Source: Lacihabitans sp. CS3-21 | Lineage (GTDB): Bacteria; Bacteroidota; Bacteroidia; Cytophagales; Spirosomataceae | Assembly (NCBI RefSeq): GCF_024343675.1 | Contig: NZ_RJUD01000010.1 | Location: forward strand, 62,001-126,000 | Length of the DNA: 64,000 bases | Direction of reading: 5' to 3' | Shown: positions 53,290-62,359 of the stretch, piece after piece | Numbering within the stretch: the first letter of the stretch is position 1 | Layout of the letters: each line of letters begins with the position of its first letter | Made by a program: the position numbers and the translations under genes | Notes under the pieces: generated by a model | Told to the model about the DNA's origin: nothing | What the model saw: the letters and a program-made list of their open reading frames with translations, nothing else | The model's database searches: none

Positions 53290-54204
53290 ATGTCAGAAAA
53301 TATTCTGGAAATTCATAATGTAGTAAAAAACTATGCCAATCATCGAGCCCTTGATGATGTAAGTCTAACCATTCCAAGCGGTGTAATTTATGGTCTTCTT
53401 GGGCCAAACGGAGCCGGTAAAACCTCTCTAATTCGAATAGTTAACCAGATAACTGCTCCCGACTCGGGAAGTGTTTTGTTTGATGGAAAGCCGCTTAATG
53501 AGAAAAATATCTATGAGATTGGATATTTGCCCGAAGAAAGGGGTTTGTATAAAAAAATGAAAGTGGGTGAGCAGCTTTTATATTTGGCTAGGTTAAAAGG
53601 CCTAAGTAAGGATGCTGCAATGGAAAAACTCAAAGAATGGTTTATTAAGTTTGATATAAAAACCTGGTGGGACAAGCCCATAGAGGATTTGTCGAAAGGT
53701 ATGCAACAGAAGATTCAATTCGTAGCTACGGTATTGCACCAGCCCAAATTGATCATTTTAGATGAGCCATTTTCTGGTTTTGACCCTATCAACGCCACTT
53801 TAATCAAAGACGAGATTTTAGAGTTGAAAGAAAAAGGCTCTACGATTATTTTTTCAACCCATAGAATGGAATCTGTGGAGGAGCTTTGCGATTACATAGC
53901 CTTGATTAATAAATCCAAGAAAGTTTTGGAAGGTAAAAAACTTGATATCAAGGATCAATATAAGTCAAACACTTACACGCTCAATTATGAAGGTGAAAAG
54001 GTTGATAGTGCTACGAATTTTAATGTTTTGAGTAATCAAAAAAATCTAGACGGAAGCCAAACTGCAGTGCTAAAAGCAGCTGATGGTAAATTTGGAAATG
54101 ATCTTTTAAGGGAAATTCTCGAAAAAGTGACTGTGAAATCTTTCAAAGAAGACGTGGCCTCTATGAATGATGTATTTATTAAAGCCGTAAACGAATCAAA
54201 CTAA
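53290..54204 (+). CDS. ABC transporter ATP-binding protein (NatA-like)
   Basis: 304 residues from the ATG at 53290 (MSENILEIHNVVKNYAN). Walker A GLLGPNGAGKTS, signature LSKGMQQKIQF, Walker B LIILDEPFSGFDP and the H-loop STHRMES. The C-terminal extension of about 80 residues is typical of NatA/YhaQ-type ATPases. It pairs with the ABC-2 permease gene 7 bases downstream. Confidence 0.92.
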   Translation: MSENILEIHNVVKNYANHRALDDVSLTIPSGVIYGLLGPNGAGKTSLIRIVNQITAPDSGSVLFDGKPLNEKNIYEIGYLPEERGLYKKMKVGEQLLYLARLKGLSKDAAMEKLKEWFIKFDIKTWWDKPIEDLSKGMQQKIQFVATVLHQPKLIILDEPFSGFDPINATLIKDEILELKEKGSTIIFSTHRMESVEELCDYIALINKSKKVLEGKKLDIKDQYKSNTYTLNYEGEKVDSATNFNVLSNQKNLDGSQTAVLKAADGKFGNDLLREILEKVTVKSFKEDVASMNDVFIKAVNESN

Positions 54205-54211
54205 GAAATTT

Positions 54212-55558
54212 ATGAACAATATATTACTAATAATTCAAAGGGAATATGTGACAAGGGTAAAGAAAAAGTCATTTATCGTAATGACTATTTTAGGTCCTTT
54301 GTTGATGGGGTTAATGTATGCAGGTGTCATATGGGCTGCAGTGAGTTCTGTTAACCAAAAGAAAATTGAAGTTTTGGACGAAAGTAAATTGTTTGAAGGA
54401 AAATTTAAACCTTCTGAAGAATTTCTGTTCGTCTTTAAGAAAGAAAAAATTGAGGATTTAAAGAAGTCACTAAAAGGAAGTGACTTTGATGCCTTGGTTC
54501 ATATTCCAAGTGATGTTTTGGAGAATCCAAAAAGCATTAAAATTTACTCTGAAAAGGGCGTAACGCTGGAGTTGCAAAGTAGGGTAGAAAGTGCACTTGA
54601 AAGAGAAATTGAAAATATAAAACTAACAGAAGCTGGTATAACCAAAAGTGTTTTAGAAAGTGCCAAAATGGATGTTTCATCTGAAACTATCAGTTTGAAA
54701 GAGGGTGGCGAAAAGAAAAGTAGTGCAGCTGCAGCATCTATAATTGGAGGTATTTGTGCCTTTTTAATTTACCTTTCTGTATTCATTTATGGAGCTCAAG
54801 TAATGCGGAGTATCACTGAAGAAAAAACCAGTAGAATAGTGGAAATTCTGATCAGCTCTGTTAAACCTTTTCAATTGATGATTGGTAAGATTATCGGCGT
54901 TGCTTTGGTTGGATTAACTCAGTTTGGTCTATGGATCGTGCTTTCGGCAGGTATTTTGACTTTTGGAAGCAAGTTGGTGGGTGAAAAACTTATTCAATCA
55001 AAAAATGCCATGACTGAAGCCCAAATGGCAAGTTTGCCACCTGAAGCACAAGAGATGGCGAAAGAGAAAATGCAAGCTGGAGGGGGAATACCATCAGAGA
55101 TGATGCCTGACTTTTTTGGAGCATTGGACACTTTGCCTTTAACCACCATCATCATATCTTTCTTGTTTTATTTTGTGGGAGGTTATTTATTGTATAGTGC
55201 TTTGTTTGGAGCAGTTGGTTCTGCTGTAGATAGTGATACTGATACGCAACAGTTTATGTTGCCTATCACTATCCCGATAATCGCCGCTTTCATGATTGCT
55301 CAGTTTGTAATCCGTGATCCCAATAGTAACTTGGCTATCTGGACTTCTATGATTCCATTCACGTCACCAATAATTATGATGGTGCGAATCCCATTTGGAG
55401 TGCCTATTTGGCAAATCGTACTTTCGGTTGTTTTGCTCATTGGTGGTTTTATTTTCACAACCTGGCTGGCATCAAGAATTTATCGCGTGGGTATTCTAAT
55501 GTACGGCAAAAAAGTAACCTGGAAGGAACTCGGCAAATGGATTTTTTATAAGAGCTAA
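54212..55558 (+). CDS. ABC transporter permease (NatB/ABC-2 type)
   Basis: 448 residues. One N-terminal membrane helix, a large extracytoplasmic loop (about 45-170), then five further helices. ITEEKTSRIVEILISSVKPFQLMIGKIIG is the conserved coupling segment of NatB/YhaP permeases. A second soluble insert rich in Ala, Glu, Gln and Met lies near 265-300. With the 53290 ATPase it forms an exporter, Na+ or a drug being the usual guesses. Confidence 0.88.
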   Translation: MNNILLIIQREYVTRVKKKSFIVMTILGPLLMGLMYAGVIWAAVSSVNQKKIEVLDESKLFEGKFKPSEEFLFVFKKEKIEDLKKSLKGSDFDALVHIPSDVLENPKSIKIYSEKGVTLELQSRVESALEREIENIKLTEAGITKSVLESAKMDVSSETISLKEGGEKKSSAAAASIIGGICAFLIYLSVFIYGAQVMRSITEEKTSRIVEILISSVKPFQLMIGKIIGVALVGLTQFGLWIVLSAGILTFGSKLVGEKLIQSKNAMTEAQMASLPPEAQEMAKEKMQAGGGIPSEMMPDFFGALDTLPLTTIIISFLFYFVGGYLLYSALFGAVGSAVDSDTDTQQFMLPITIPIIAAFMIAQFVIRDPNSNLAIWTSMIPFTSPIIMMVRIPFGVPIWQIVLSVVLLIGGFIFTTWLASRIYRVGILMYGKKVTWKELGKWIFYKS

Positions 55559-55571
55559 TATTTTAAATTAG

Positions 55572-55609
55572 AAAAAATGGAGATTGGAGTAGTCCAATCT
55601 CCATTTTTT
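55572..55609 (+). terminator. Strong terminator after the ABC exporter
   Basis: A perfect 17-base stem (55572-55588 with 55593-55609), loop GTAG, ending in T6. Confidence 0.93.
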
Positions 55610-55675
55610 GTTTAGGCCAATTTTTGGTGAATTTCGATTTCGTTTGTATGTTTGTTGTGTGTCAATTTGGGAATT

Positions 55676-56206
55676 ATGCTCTTGAAAAAATATACATCCG
55701 ATTGGATTGAAAATTTTATTGAAATAAAGAATAAAATTGACAAAAGTTTAACTGGACTCAAATATCGGATTGAACATGTTGGAAGCACGTCTGTTCCAGG
55801 CTTAGATTCTAAAAACATCATAGACCTTGATATTATTTATGAAAATGATGCTGAATTTGAGAAAATAAAGGCTGGATTGATAGAAATCGGATATTATCAC
55901 AACGGAAACCAAGGAATAGAACAAAGGGAAGTATTTAAACGAACTGGAAAAATATTTGACCCGATATTAGATAAGTTTACACATCATCTCTATGTCTGTC
56001 CTTTGGAATGTAAAGCTCTGGAACGCCATCTTTTATCAAGAGATTTTTTGAGAAAGAATGATTGGGCGAGGTTAGCATATCAAGAAATGAAATATGAATT
56101 GGCGGAAAAGGCAGGACAAAACAAAAAACGGTATGCTGAACTGAAGGAATTAAATGTGAATAAATTTATCGATTCAATTATAGAAAAAGAGAGACTTACC
56201 CTTTAA
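55676..56206 (+). CDS. GrpB family (UPF0157) nucleotidyltransferase-fold protein
   Basis: 176 residues from the ATG at 55676; an in-frame TTG eight codons earlier is less likely. IEHVGSTSVPGLDSKNIIDLDI is the family signature (GSTS and DxD), followed by HHLYVCPLEC and a helical C-terminus. The fold is that of minimal nucleotidyltransferases, but function is unproven. The gene stands alone between a strong terminator and the POT transporter, and family members are often mobile accessory genes. Confidence 0.88.
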   Translation: MLLKKYTSDWIENFIEIKNKIDKSLTGLKYRIEHVGSTSVPGLDSKNIIDLDIIYENDAEFEKIKAGLIEIGYYHNGNQGIEQREVFKRTGKIFDPILDKFTHHLYVCPLECKALERHLLSRDFLRKNDWARLAYQEMKYELAEKAGQNKKRYAELKELNVNKFIDSIIEKERLTL

Positions 56207-56289
56207 TAAAAACTTAGAAAAACCTATTTTACATACTTAAATAAAATTACTTTATTCAAACTAAAAACCCTGTTAATCTTTAACCTATT

Positions 56290-57738
56290 ATGAACGAAAA
56301 AACATTATTTGGGCATCCAAGAGGCTTATTTGTATTATTTTTTACTGAAATGTGGGAACGCTTCAGTTATTACGGCATGCGGGCGATTCTTTTCTTGTAT
56401 CTTACCAAAAGTGCCTCTGAGGGAGCTTTGGGCCTTGATGAGAAGTCAGGCGGTGCAATAATGGGCCTTTACATGGCTTCGGTTTACCTGCTGACTTTGC
56501 CAGGCGGTTGGATTGCCGACAATATTTTAGGTCAGAAAAAAGCCATTTGGTGGGGTGGGATTGTGATCATGATCGGTCATGTTATTTTAGCCATTCCTGG
56601 TAACACTTATGTATTTTTTCTAGGATTAGCTTTCGTAGCCGTTGGTACTGGATTGTTAAAAGCCAATATTAGTTCGATAGTAGGGGAGTTGTACCCTGAA
56701 GGTGGTGCAAAACGCGATGCTGCATTTTCTATTTTCTATTTGGGTATAAACTTAGGAGCATTTCTAGGTATGTTCATTGTGGGGTATTTAGGAGAAAAAG
56801 TTGGTTGGCATTATGGATTTGGAGCTGCCGCGTTTGCCATGTTTTTTGGTTTGATCAATTTCAAACTGAATGGAAAATATCTGGATGGATTGGGAGATAA
56901 ACCCAAAACTCAGTCGAGCTACACGTATCTTTATGTAGTTATTGGAGCCATCGTTTTTATGGCCTTGTTGGTCGTGACAGGAGTCTTGGATAGCGTTTCA
57001 TTGGCTCAATCTATGAAGTATATTATTAGCATTGTTACACTTTTATACTTTGCCTACATAGGATTCATGGATAAAAGCTTGACCATTGTGGAGAGAAAGA
57101 GAGTGGGGGTATTATTTGTGTTTTTTATTGGAGCTGCATTGTTTTGGTCGGGCTTTGAGCAAGCAAGCACCACACTTACAATTTTTGCCGATAGACATAC
57201 CAATAGAATGTTGGCTGGTTGGGAATTGCCCGCTTCATGGTTTCAGAATGCCAACTCATTCTTTATTCTCATTTTTTCGGCTCCTGTAGGTGCTTTGTGG
57301 ATTTACCTCAATAAGAAAAATCTCAACCCATCGACACCAATAAAATTTGGCTTGGGTTTATTACAGATGGGTCTTGGCTTCTTAATCATGTATTTTGCGG
57401 CAAAAAATATCTTGGATGGCTCGCTTGCAGGAATGGGTTGGTTGACTTTTACTTATATGTTTCATACCCTTGGAGAGCTTTGTTTGAGTCCTGTGGGTTT
57501 AAGTAGCAACACCAAGCTTGCTCCAAAGAAATATTACAGTCAAATGATGGGACTTTGGTTTGTGGCAGCATCATTGGGTAACTTGATTGCTGGTCTTTTT
57601 GCTGGAAACTTTAATGAAGAAAATGTGCAACAAATGCCGGATTTGTTTTTGCAAGTTTGTTTATATGGATTTGTTTTGGGTCTTATTTTTATACTTCTTT
57701 ATAAGCCTATTAAGAAATGGATGGGTGGGATTGAGTAA
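56290..57738 (+). CDS. POT/PTR family proton-coupled peptide transporter
   Basis: 482 residues with 12-14 membrane helices. GHPRGLFVLFFTEMWERFSYYGMRAIL is the PTR2 signature with the ExxERFxYY proton/peptide motif. GGWIADNILGQKKAI and GTGLLKANISSIVGELY follow as expected. FHTLGELCLSPVGLS near 395 carries the conserved Glu of helix 10. It imports di- and tripeptides with protons. Confidence 0.93.
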   Translation: MNEKTLFGHPRGLFVLFFTEMWERFSYYGMRAILFLYLTKSASEGALGLDEKSGGAIMGLYMASVYLLTLPGGWIADNILGQKKAIWWGGIVIMIGHVILAIPGNTYVFFLGLAFVAVGTGLLKANISSIVGELYPEGGAKRDAAFSIFYLGINLGAFLGMFIVGYLGEKVGWHYGFGAAAFAMFFGLINFKLNGKYLDGLGDKPKTQSSYTYLYVVIGAIVFMALLVVTGVLDSVSLAQSMKYIISIVTLLYFAYIGFMDKSLTIVERKRVGVLFVFFIGAALFWSGFEQASTTLTIFADRHTNRMLAGWELPASWFQNANSFFILIFSAPVGALWIYLNKKNLNPSTPIKFGLGLLQMGLGFLIMYFAAKNILDGSLAGMGWLTFTYMFHTLGELCLSPVGLSSNTKLAPKKYYSQMMGLWFVAASLGNLIAGLFAGNFNEENVQQMPDLFLQVCLYGFVLGLIFILLYKPIKKWMGGIE

Positions 57739-57763
57739 ATTTCAAGAAAAAATAAACAAATAG

Positions 57764-57796
57764 AAAAGCGGAAGGTTAGCCTCCCGCTTTTTTTGC
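57764..57796. terminator. Shared hairpin between the POT and SUI1 genes
   Basis: AAAAGCGG and AGG pair with CCT and CCGCTTTT around one mismatch, followed by a T-run. The SUI1 stop codon (57776) lies inside the hairpin loop, so the two convergent genes share it. Confidence 0.75.
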
Positions 57797-58111
57797 TTTA
57801 TAGCCTTCTTTAAGCAGAAAAGCCAATATTTTGTCGCGGTGGTCTCCTTGAATCAATACTTCTGCGTCTTTGGCTGTTCCGCCGCTTCCGCATGCATTTT
57901 GAAGTTTTTTCTTTAATATTTGCAGATCATCTTCTGTGCCAATAAAACCCTCTATTCTGCTGACTACTTTCCCACCACCTTTTCTATCTAACCAAATTTT
58001 AAAATTTTGTTTGTCGTTAGACAGCGTTTCATTTTCGTTGTCGAAATTGTCATATTCAAAGTCCGGGTTGGTTGAGTATACCACACCACCATGATTTTTA
58101 GTTTTTTTCAT
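57776..58111 (-). CDS. SUI1/eIF1 family translation factor (YciH-like)
   Basis: 111 residues. The C-terminal 75 residues hold the SUI1 fold: WLDRKGGGKVVSRIEGFIG, LKKKLQNACGSGGTAKDAEVLIQGDHRDKI. Bacterial YciH binds the 30S subunit and affects start-codon selection. The N-terminal 35 residues are acidic and low in complexity. The gene is 23 bases after the lipid kinase gene and may share its transcript. Confidence 0.92.
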   Translation of the reverse strand: MKKTKNHGGVVYSTNPDFEYDNFDNENETLSNDKQNFKIWLDRKGGGKVVSRIEGFIGTEDDLQILKKKLQNACGSGGTAKDAEVLIQGDHRDKILAFLLKEGYKAKKAGG

Positions 58112-58134
58112 TTTTATTTAAATATATAAAATCC

Positions 58135-59001
58135 TTAAATAATCAATTTCAATGCGTGAGGCATTGTTTTGGCAGTAATTCTATCTGAAAAGGGGGCTAC
58201 ATACTCTCCATCAATGTGCAACAGAATATTATCTTTGTGTTCAAGTGTAAATTCTGTTCCTCGGTAATAATCTACATAACTTGAACTTTTGATTTTTCCT
58301 GACATCAACAAATAACCCATATAAATTCCATACCATTTTGGGTGTTTTCCAATAATTGTACAATCCAATTGATTATCGTCTAATATCGCATCTGGTGCTA
58401 TATAGGCATTGTTTCCAAACTGGTTTGCATTGGCAAATGTAATTGAGAAATATTGTTTTGGCTGATTACAAAAGCTACTTTGGTTGATTTCATAGTTAAA
58501 ATAACTCTCGAGAATTACTTTTACATAATTGAACAAGCCTCGTCTATGGCTTCCAAGTGCAAATTTCTTGGCACAATGGGCATCAAATCCAACCCCTGCA
58601 GTACAAAAAAACGGAAATTCATTGATTAGGCCAATATCCATAACGCTTTTTTTGCCATGAAAGACTTTGTCAAGGGCTTTTTCTGGCTCAAGTGGGATAT
58701 TTAGTGTTCTTGCTAATCCATTTCCAGATCCAAGCGGGATAATTGAAAAGAACGCCTCGGTATTAATCAATTCTGAGGCCACTTCATTGACAGTTCCATC
58801 GCCTCCAACCGCAACAAAATGCCGGTACCCTTCATCCAAGTATTTTCTTGTGAGTGTTTTTCCATGATCCTTCTCGTGGGTAGTTTCCACGATACCTTCT
58901 AATTTATGGGCTTCAAGAAATGACTCAATCAGCTTTTTAGCATTAACTTTTTTAGAACCGGCTATTGGGTTTATAATAAATATGGGGGTTTGACTGCTCA
59001 A
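58135..59001 (-). CDS. Diacylglycerol/lipid kinase family protein (YegS/DgkB-like)
   Basis: 288 residues. IINPIAGSKK at the N-terminus, VAVGGDGTVNEVASELI (the GGDGT catalytic motif, near 65) and PLGSGNGLARTL. The C-terminal beta-sandwich carries ILLHIDGEYVAPF. It phosphorylates a lipid such as diacylglycerol or a sphingoid base. A probable serine palmitoyltransferase gene lies 1.3 kb away. Divergent from the gene at 59040. Confidence 0.9.
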   Translation of the reverse strand: MSSQTPIFIINPIAGSKKVNAKKLIESFLEAHKLEGIVETTHEKDHGKTLTRKYLDEGYRHFVAVGGDGTVNEVASELINTEAFFSIIPLGSGNGLARTLNIPLEPEKALDKVFHGKKSVMDIGLINEFPFFCTAGVGFDAHCAKKFALGSHRRGLFNYVKVILESYFNYEINQSSFCNQPKQYFSITFANANQFGNNAYIAPDAILDDNQLDCTIIGKHPKWYGIYMGYLLMSGKIKSSSYVDYYRGTEFTLEHKDNILLHIDGEYVAPFSDRITAKTMPHALKLII

Positions 59002-59019
59002 TTTATTTAGATATATTTG
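58989..59019 (+). promoter_or_regulatory. Bacteroidota sigma-A promoter for the NTF2-like gene
   Basis: TTTG (58989-58992), 19 bases, TATATTTG (59012-59019), 20 bases before the ATG at 59040: a full consensus match. Its -33 box lies inside the start of the divergent lipid kinase gene. Confidence 0.75.
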
Positions 59020-59039
59020 AGAAAAATTCGACTACAAAA

Positions 59040-59462
59040 ATGAAAAAACTATTTCTATTATTTGCACTTTTTACGGTTTGTTTTAATGTTTTTTCTCAAA
59101 AAAAGGAAGACATCCTCCAGGTTATGGCCCGACAGCAGAATAATTGGAATGCTGGGGATATCGAAAAATTCATGGAAGATTATTTAAAATCAGATGAATT
59201 GCAGTTTATTGGAAGTAAAGGAATTGTAAAAGGCTGGCAAGCAACGAAGGAAAGATACTTAAAAAGCTATCCCGATAGAGCCACCATGGGGCAATTGAAG
59301 TTTGATATTTTGGAAGTAGACTTTCATTCAAAGAAAACAGCATGGGTATTGGGCAAATGGTATCTTACACGTCCTGAGAAAGGAGATGTTGGAGGTTATT
59401 TTACCCTTATTTTTAAAAAAGTGAAAGGAAAATGGCTAATTGTTAGTGACCATACAAGTTAA
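59040..59462 (+). CDS. Secreted NTF2-like (SnoaL/DUF4440) protein
   Basis: 140 residues. Signal peptide ending FNVFSQ. The mature part has the NTF2 cone pattern: MARQQNNWNAGDIEKFMEDYLKSDELQFIG, then WVLGKWYLTRP and YFTLIFKKVKGKWLIVSDHTS. Such proteins bind small ligands or act as isomerase-like enzymes; no specific role can be read. It is 39 bases before the MaoC gene, which has its own -7 element. Confidence 0.82.
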   Translation: MKKLFLLFALFTVCFNVFSQKKEDILQVMARQQNNWNAGDIEKFMEDYLKSDELQFIGSKGIVKGWQATKERYLKSYPDRATMGQLKFDILEVDFHSKKTAWVLGKWYLTRPEKGDVGGYFTLIFKKVKGKWLIVSDHTS

Positions 59463-59501
59463 TTTTTTATATATTTGCAACAAACCATTATACAATTAAC
59501 T

Positions 59502-59918
59502 ATGAGCGAAAAAATACCAGTTGGAGAAAGATTTGAACACGATTTTAGTTTTAGTCAAGCCGATGTTATCGCCTTTGCCAACCTCACAGGCGATCACAAT
59601 CCTATACATTTAGATGCTGAATATGCAGCCACTACCAAATTTAAAGTGCCTATAATTCACGGCCATTTGAGTAGCAGTGTTTTTACCAGATTTTTGGGAA
59701 TGGGAAAACCAGGTGGGCCGGGTTCTATATATATGAAACAGGAAACTGAGTACCTAAGACCTATGCATGTAGATACACCCTATCAAGTAGTTTTTGAAGT
59801 AGTGAGTGTAGATCCAGTCAGGCATATTGCCCATATTGCAACGCAAGTAATTAACAAAGAAACCAAGAAAATGACGATTCGTGGTACTGGAACTTTGATG
59901 AATGAGGAACACTATTGA
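59502..59918 (+). CDS. MaoC family (R)-enoyl-CoA hydratase
   Basis: 138 residues from the ATG at 59502 (MSEKIPVGERFEHDF); a TTG nine codons earlier overlaps the -7 element TATATTTG (59470-59477) and was rejected. Hot-dog fold with the catalytic pair in LTGDHNPIHLD (Asp, His) and IIHGHLSSSVF. It hydrates trans-2-enoyl-CoA to (R)-3-hydroxyacyl-CoA. No other fatty-acid or PHA genes are adjacent. A terminator follows. Confidence 0.9.
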   Translation: MSEKIPVGERFEHDFSFSQADVIAFANLTGDHNPIHLDAEYAATTKFKVPIIHGHLSSSVFTRFLGMGKPGGPGSIYMKQETEYLRPMHVDTPYQVVFEVVSVDPVRHIAHIATQVINKETKKMTIRGTGTLMNEEHY

Positions 59919-59961
59919 TAAGTGTTTTTGATTTTATAGATAGTTTGCATTTCATTTAAAT

Positions 59962-59996
59962 AAAAAAGCCGCTTATTTTAGATAAACGGCTTTTTT
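59962..59996. terminator. Bidirectional terminator after the MaoC gene
   Basis: AAAAAAGCCG (59962-59971) pairs with CGGCTTTTTT (59987-59996), extended inward by TTAT/ATAA past one mismatch. T-rich on both strands, so it also serves the histone-like gene on the minus strand. Confidence 0.88.
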
Positions 59997-60022
59997 ATAT
60001 GGGCTTGGATAATACCTAAATA

Positions 60023-60202
60023 TTATAAACCTGCATTTTTCATTGCTTGTACTTCCGCTCTTACAGCTTTAGCCCAAGCTCCTAAATCTTGCATGCCTTT
60101 TCTTACTCTAGTGCCTGCAGCTTTGTTTTTTTTGTCGTAGAATTTGTCAAAATCATCTTTCAATGAAGTAACTAAGTCGTAAAGTTCTGAATACTTATCC
60201 AT
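60023..60202 (-). CDS. Histone H1-like (Hc1-type) small DNA-binding protein
   Basis: 59 residues: MDKYSELYDLVTSLKDDFDK, then FYDKKNKAAGTRVRKGMQDL and GAWAKAVRAEVQAMKNAGL. The acidic helical start, the KAAGTRVRKGMQDL segment and the helical Lys/Arg/Ala-rich end match the Bacteroidota histone H1-like family, which resembles chlamydial Hc1 at its N-terminus. It is probably an abundant nucleoid-associated protein. ATG at 60202, stop TAA at 60025-60023. It has its own terminator and lies 140 bases from the next gene. Confidence 0.88.
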   Translation of the reverse strand: MDKYSELYDLVTSLKDDFDKFYDKKNKAAGTRVRKGMQDLGAWAKAVRAEVQAMKNAGL

Positions 60203-60342
60203 GAATTTAAAGGGGGTTTTAAGTGTATAATAAAAAATTCACGATGCAAGTTAGCAAAAAACTTTATATCACCATTTTTTTGATAAAAATTAATTTATAT
60301 TTTTTGTCGAAAATATAGTAATAATCTAATTTGGTCGACTGT

Positions 60343-61590
60343 TTAAACGGGTTTGTAGCTACCTTCGGTCAATTTCTGCTTAACGGTTTCAAAGCAATTC
60401 ATGGTATATTCTACGTCTTCTAAAGTATGAGCAGCAGTAGGAATAACCCTTAATAAAATCACACCTTTAGGTACAACAGGATACACAATGATAGAACAAA
60501 AAATGGCCATATTTTCTCTTAAATCCTTAATTAGATTGGTAACCGTCGGAAGGTCATAATCACCTTGCAACAAAACGGGTGTTACTGGAGAGGTTGTATT
60601 TCCTATATCGAAACCTCTGCTGCGGAACCCTTCTTGTAGAGCTTTGACGATTGTCCACAATTGGTCTTTCAATTGCGGGTTTTTCTTTATGAGCTCAAGT
60701 CTTTTCATTCCACCTAAAACAAATGGCATTGGAAGAGCTTTGGCATATGTTTGAGACCTCATGTTGTATTTTAGGTACATCACAATTTCTTTTTTTGCCG
60801 CTATGAAAGCACCAATTGCGGCCATAGATTTGGCAAATGTACAGAAATGAAGATCAACAGCATCTTGAACACCAAAATGCTCGGGTACTCCAGCTCCAGT
60901 TTTCCCCATAGTTCCGAAACCATGAGCGTCATCTACCAACAATCTGAATTTATATTTCTTTTTGAGTTCTGCTATCTTGTCTAAGCTTCCTACAGCTCCA
61001 GACATTCCGAAAACTCCTTCAGTAATGACCATGATTCCGCCACCTTGCTCTTCGGCTATTTTTGTAGCTCTTACAAGGTTTTTCTCCAAGCTATCCATGT
61101 CATTGTGCTTGAAAGTATAGGTTTTGCCACCTTTGGCACGATGAAGTCTAACCCCATCTATCAAACATGCATGGGACTCGGCGTCATAAACGATAACATC
61201 TTTGAAATCCACCATGGATTCCACTGCAGACATGACGCCTTGATAGCCGTAGTTCAATAAAAAAGCATCTTCTTTACCAACAAAATCAGCCAATTGCCTT
61301 TCGAATTCTTCGTGTAATTCTGAGTTGCCTGTCATCATTCGAGCACCCATCGGATAAGCTAGACCATATTCTGCAGAGGCTTTAGCATCTGCTTCGCGTA
61401 CCTCTGGATGATTGGCCAGTCCTAGATAATTGTTGAGCGACCAATTGAGCATTCTTTTTCCATTGAATGACATATAAGGTCCCAATTCACCAGAAAGCTT
61501 TGGAAATGAATAATAATGATGAGAATAATGAGCATGAGATCCAATGGGTCCCATGTTATTTACAACCTTGTCAAAAATATCTTCGACCAT
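60343..61590 (-). CDS. Alpha-oxoamine synthase, probable serine palmitoyltransferase
   Basis: 415 residues, PLP fold type I. NYLGLANHPEV, GARMMTGNSELHEEFE, LLVDDAHGFGTMG (PLP-binding Asp and His) and TFAKSMAAIGAFIA with the Schiff-base lysine are alpha-oxoamine synthase features. The family joins an amino acid to an acyl-CoA. In Bacteroidota this longer variety, beginning with a HYSHHYYSFP segment, is usually the sphingolipid enzyme using serine and palmitoyl-CoA. KBL, BioF and HemA are the alternatives. It has a -7 element TAAATTTG (61634-61627 minus). Confidence 0.8.
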   Translation of the reverse strand: MVEDIFDKVVNNMGPIGSHAHYSHHYYSFPKLSGELGPYMSFNGKRMLNWSLNNYLGLANHPEVREADAKASAEYGLAYPMGARMMTGNSELHEEFERQLADFVGKEDAFLLNYGYQGVMSAVESMVDFKDVIVYDAESHACLIDGVRLHRAKGGKTYTFKHNDMDSLEKNLVRATKIAEEQGGGIMVITEGVFGMSGAVGSLDKIAELKKKYKFRLLVDDAHGFGTMGKTGAGVPEHFGVQDAVDLHFCTFAKSMAAIGAFIAAKKEIVMYLKYNMRSQTYAKALPMPFVLGGMKRLELIKKNPQLKDQLWTIVKALQEGFRSRGFDIGNTTSPVTPVLLQGDYDLPTVTNLIKDLRENMAIFCSIIVYPVVPKGVILLRVIPTAAHTLEDVEYTMNCFETVKQKLTEGSYKPV

Positions 61591-61711
61591 TTCGATGTTT
61601 AAAATATATGGTAATTAAAAATTCTGCAAATTTACAAAATTCTAGGCAAAAAATACAGAAACACAAGCGAGGTTACTTATTTTTTGTTATTTCTTTCTTT
61701 AATGTGCTGAT

Positions 61712-62359
61712 TTATAGGTTTTTGAGGTTAATTATAGTTTGTAGAGGGTCAGCATTGCTGAAGACAAAACTACCTGCAACAAGTGCATCTGCTCCTGCGT
61801 CTACAAGGGCCTTTCCTGTTTCTAGGTTCACTCCGCCGTCAATTTCTATGAGGGCAGAAGATTTGGAGGCTACGATTAATTTTTTGAGTTTTTTTACTTT
61901 TTCAATCGTGGAATGGATGAATTTTTGCCCTCCAAAACCCGGATTGACAGACATTAACAAAACCATGTCACAATCGGTGATGATCTCTTCCAAAACTGAA
62001 ACAGGCGTTCCTGGATTTAAGACTACTCCTGCTTTACAACCAGCCTCCTTTATTTGACCAATGGTTCGGTGAATATGCGGACAAGCCTCCCAGTGTACCG
62101 AGATGATTTCCGCTCCGATTTTAGCAAATTGATCGATGTAGTTTTCTGGCTTTACAATCATCAAGTGTACATCCAGTGGTTTTTTAGCGTGTTTTTGAAT
62201 GGCTTCGGTAACCGGCAGTCCGAAACTGATATTAGGAACAAAGACACCATCCATGATATCAATATGAAACCAGTCTGCAGATGAGTCGTTAATAAGTTCT
62301 GTGTCTTTTTGAATGTTCGCAAAGTCTGAAGCGAGCATTGATGGAGCTATTATTGGCAT
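61712..62359 (-). CDS. rpe: Ribulose-phosphate 3-epimerase
   Basis: 215 residues from the ATG at 62359 (MPIIAPSMLASDFAN). The upstream TTG-initiated form adds eight residues not expected in the family. TIM barrel: HIDIMDGVFVPNISFG, LDVHLMI, VHWEAC, LMSVNPGFGGQKF, IEIDGGVN and LVAGSFVF cover the metal and phosphate sites. It interconverts ribulose 5-phosphate and xylulose 5-phosphate. Confidence 0.95.
   Translation of the reverse strand: MPIIAPSMLASDFANIQKDTELINDSSADWFHIDIMDGVFVPNISFGLPVTEAIQKHAKKPLDVHLMIVKPENYIDQFAKIGAEIISVHWEACPHIHRTIGQIKEAGCKAGVVLNPGTPVSVLEEIITDCDMVLLMSVNPGFGGQKFIHSTIEKVKKLKKLIVASKSSALIEIDGGVNLETGKALVDAGADALVAGSFVFSNADPLQTIINLKNL

Noticed and set aside
55676-56206. GrpB gene as a mobile or horizontally gained island
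   Set aside because: The family is often accessory, but no repeats, transposase, tRNA or clear change in base composition flank it here.
61467-62057. Plus-strand open frame of about 196 codons
   Set aside because: It is antisense to the serine palmitoyltransferase-like and rpe genes, which have full family motifs on the minus strand. The translation looks like no protein.
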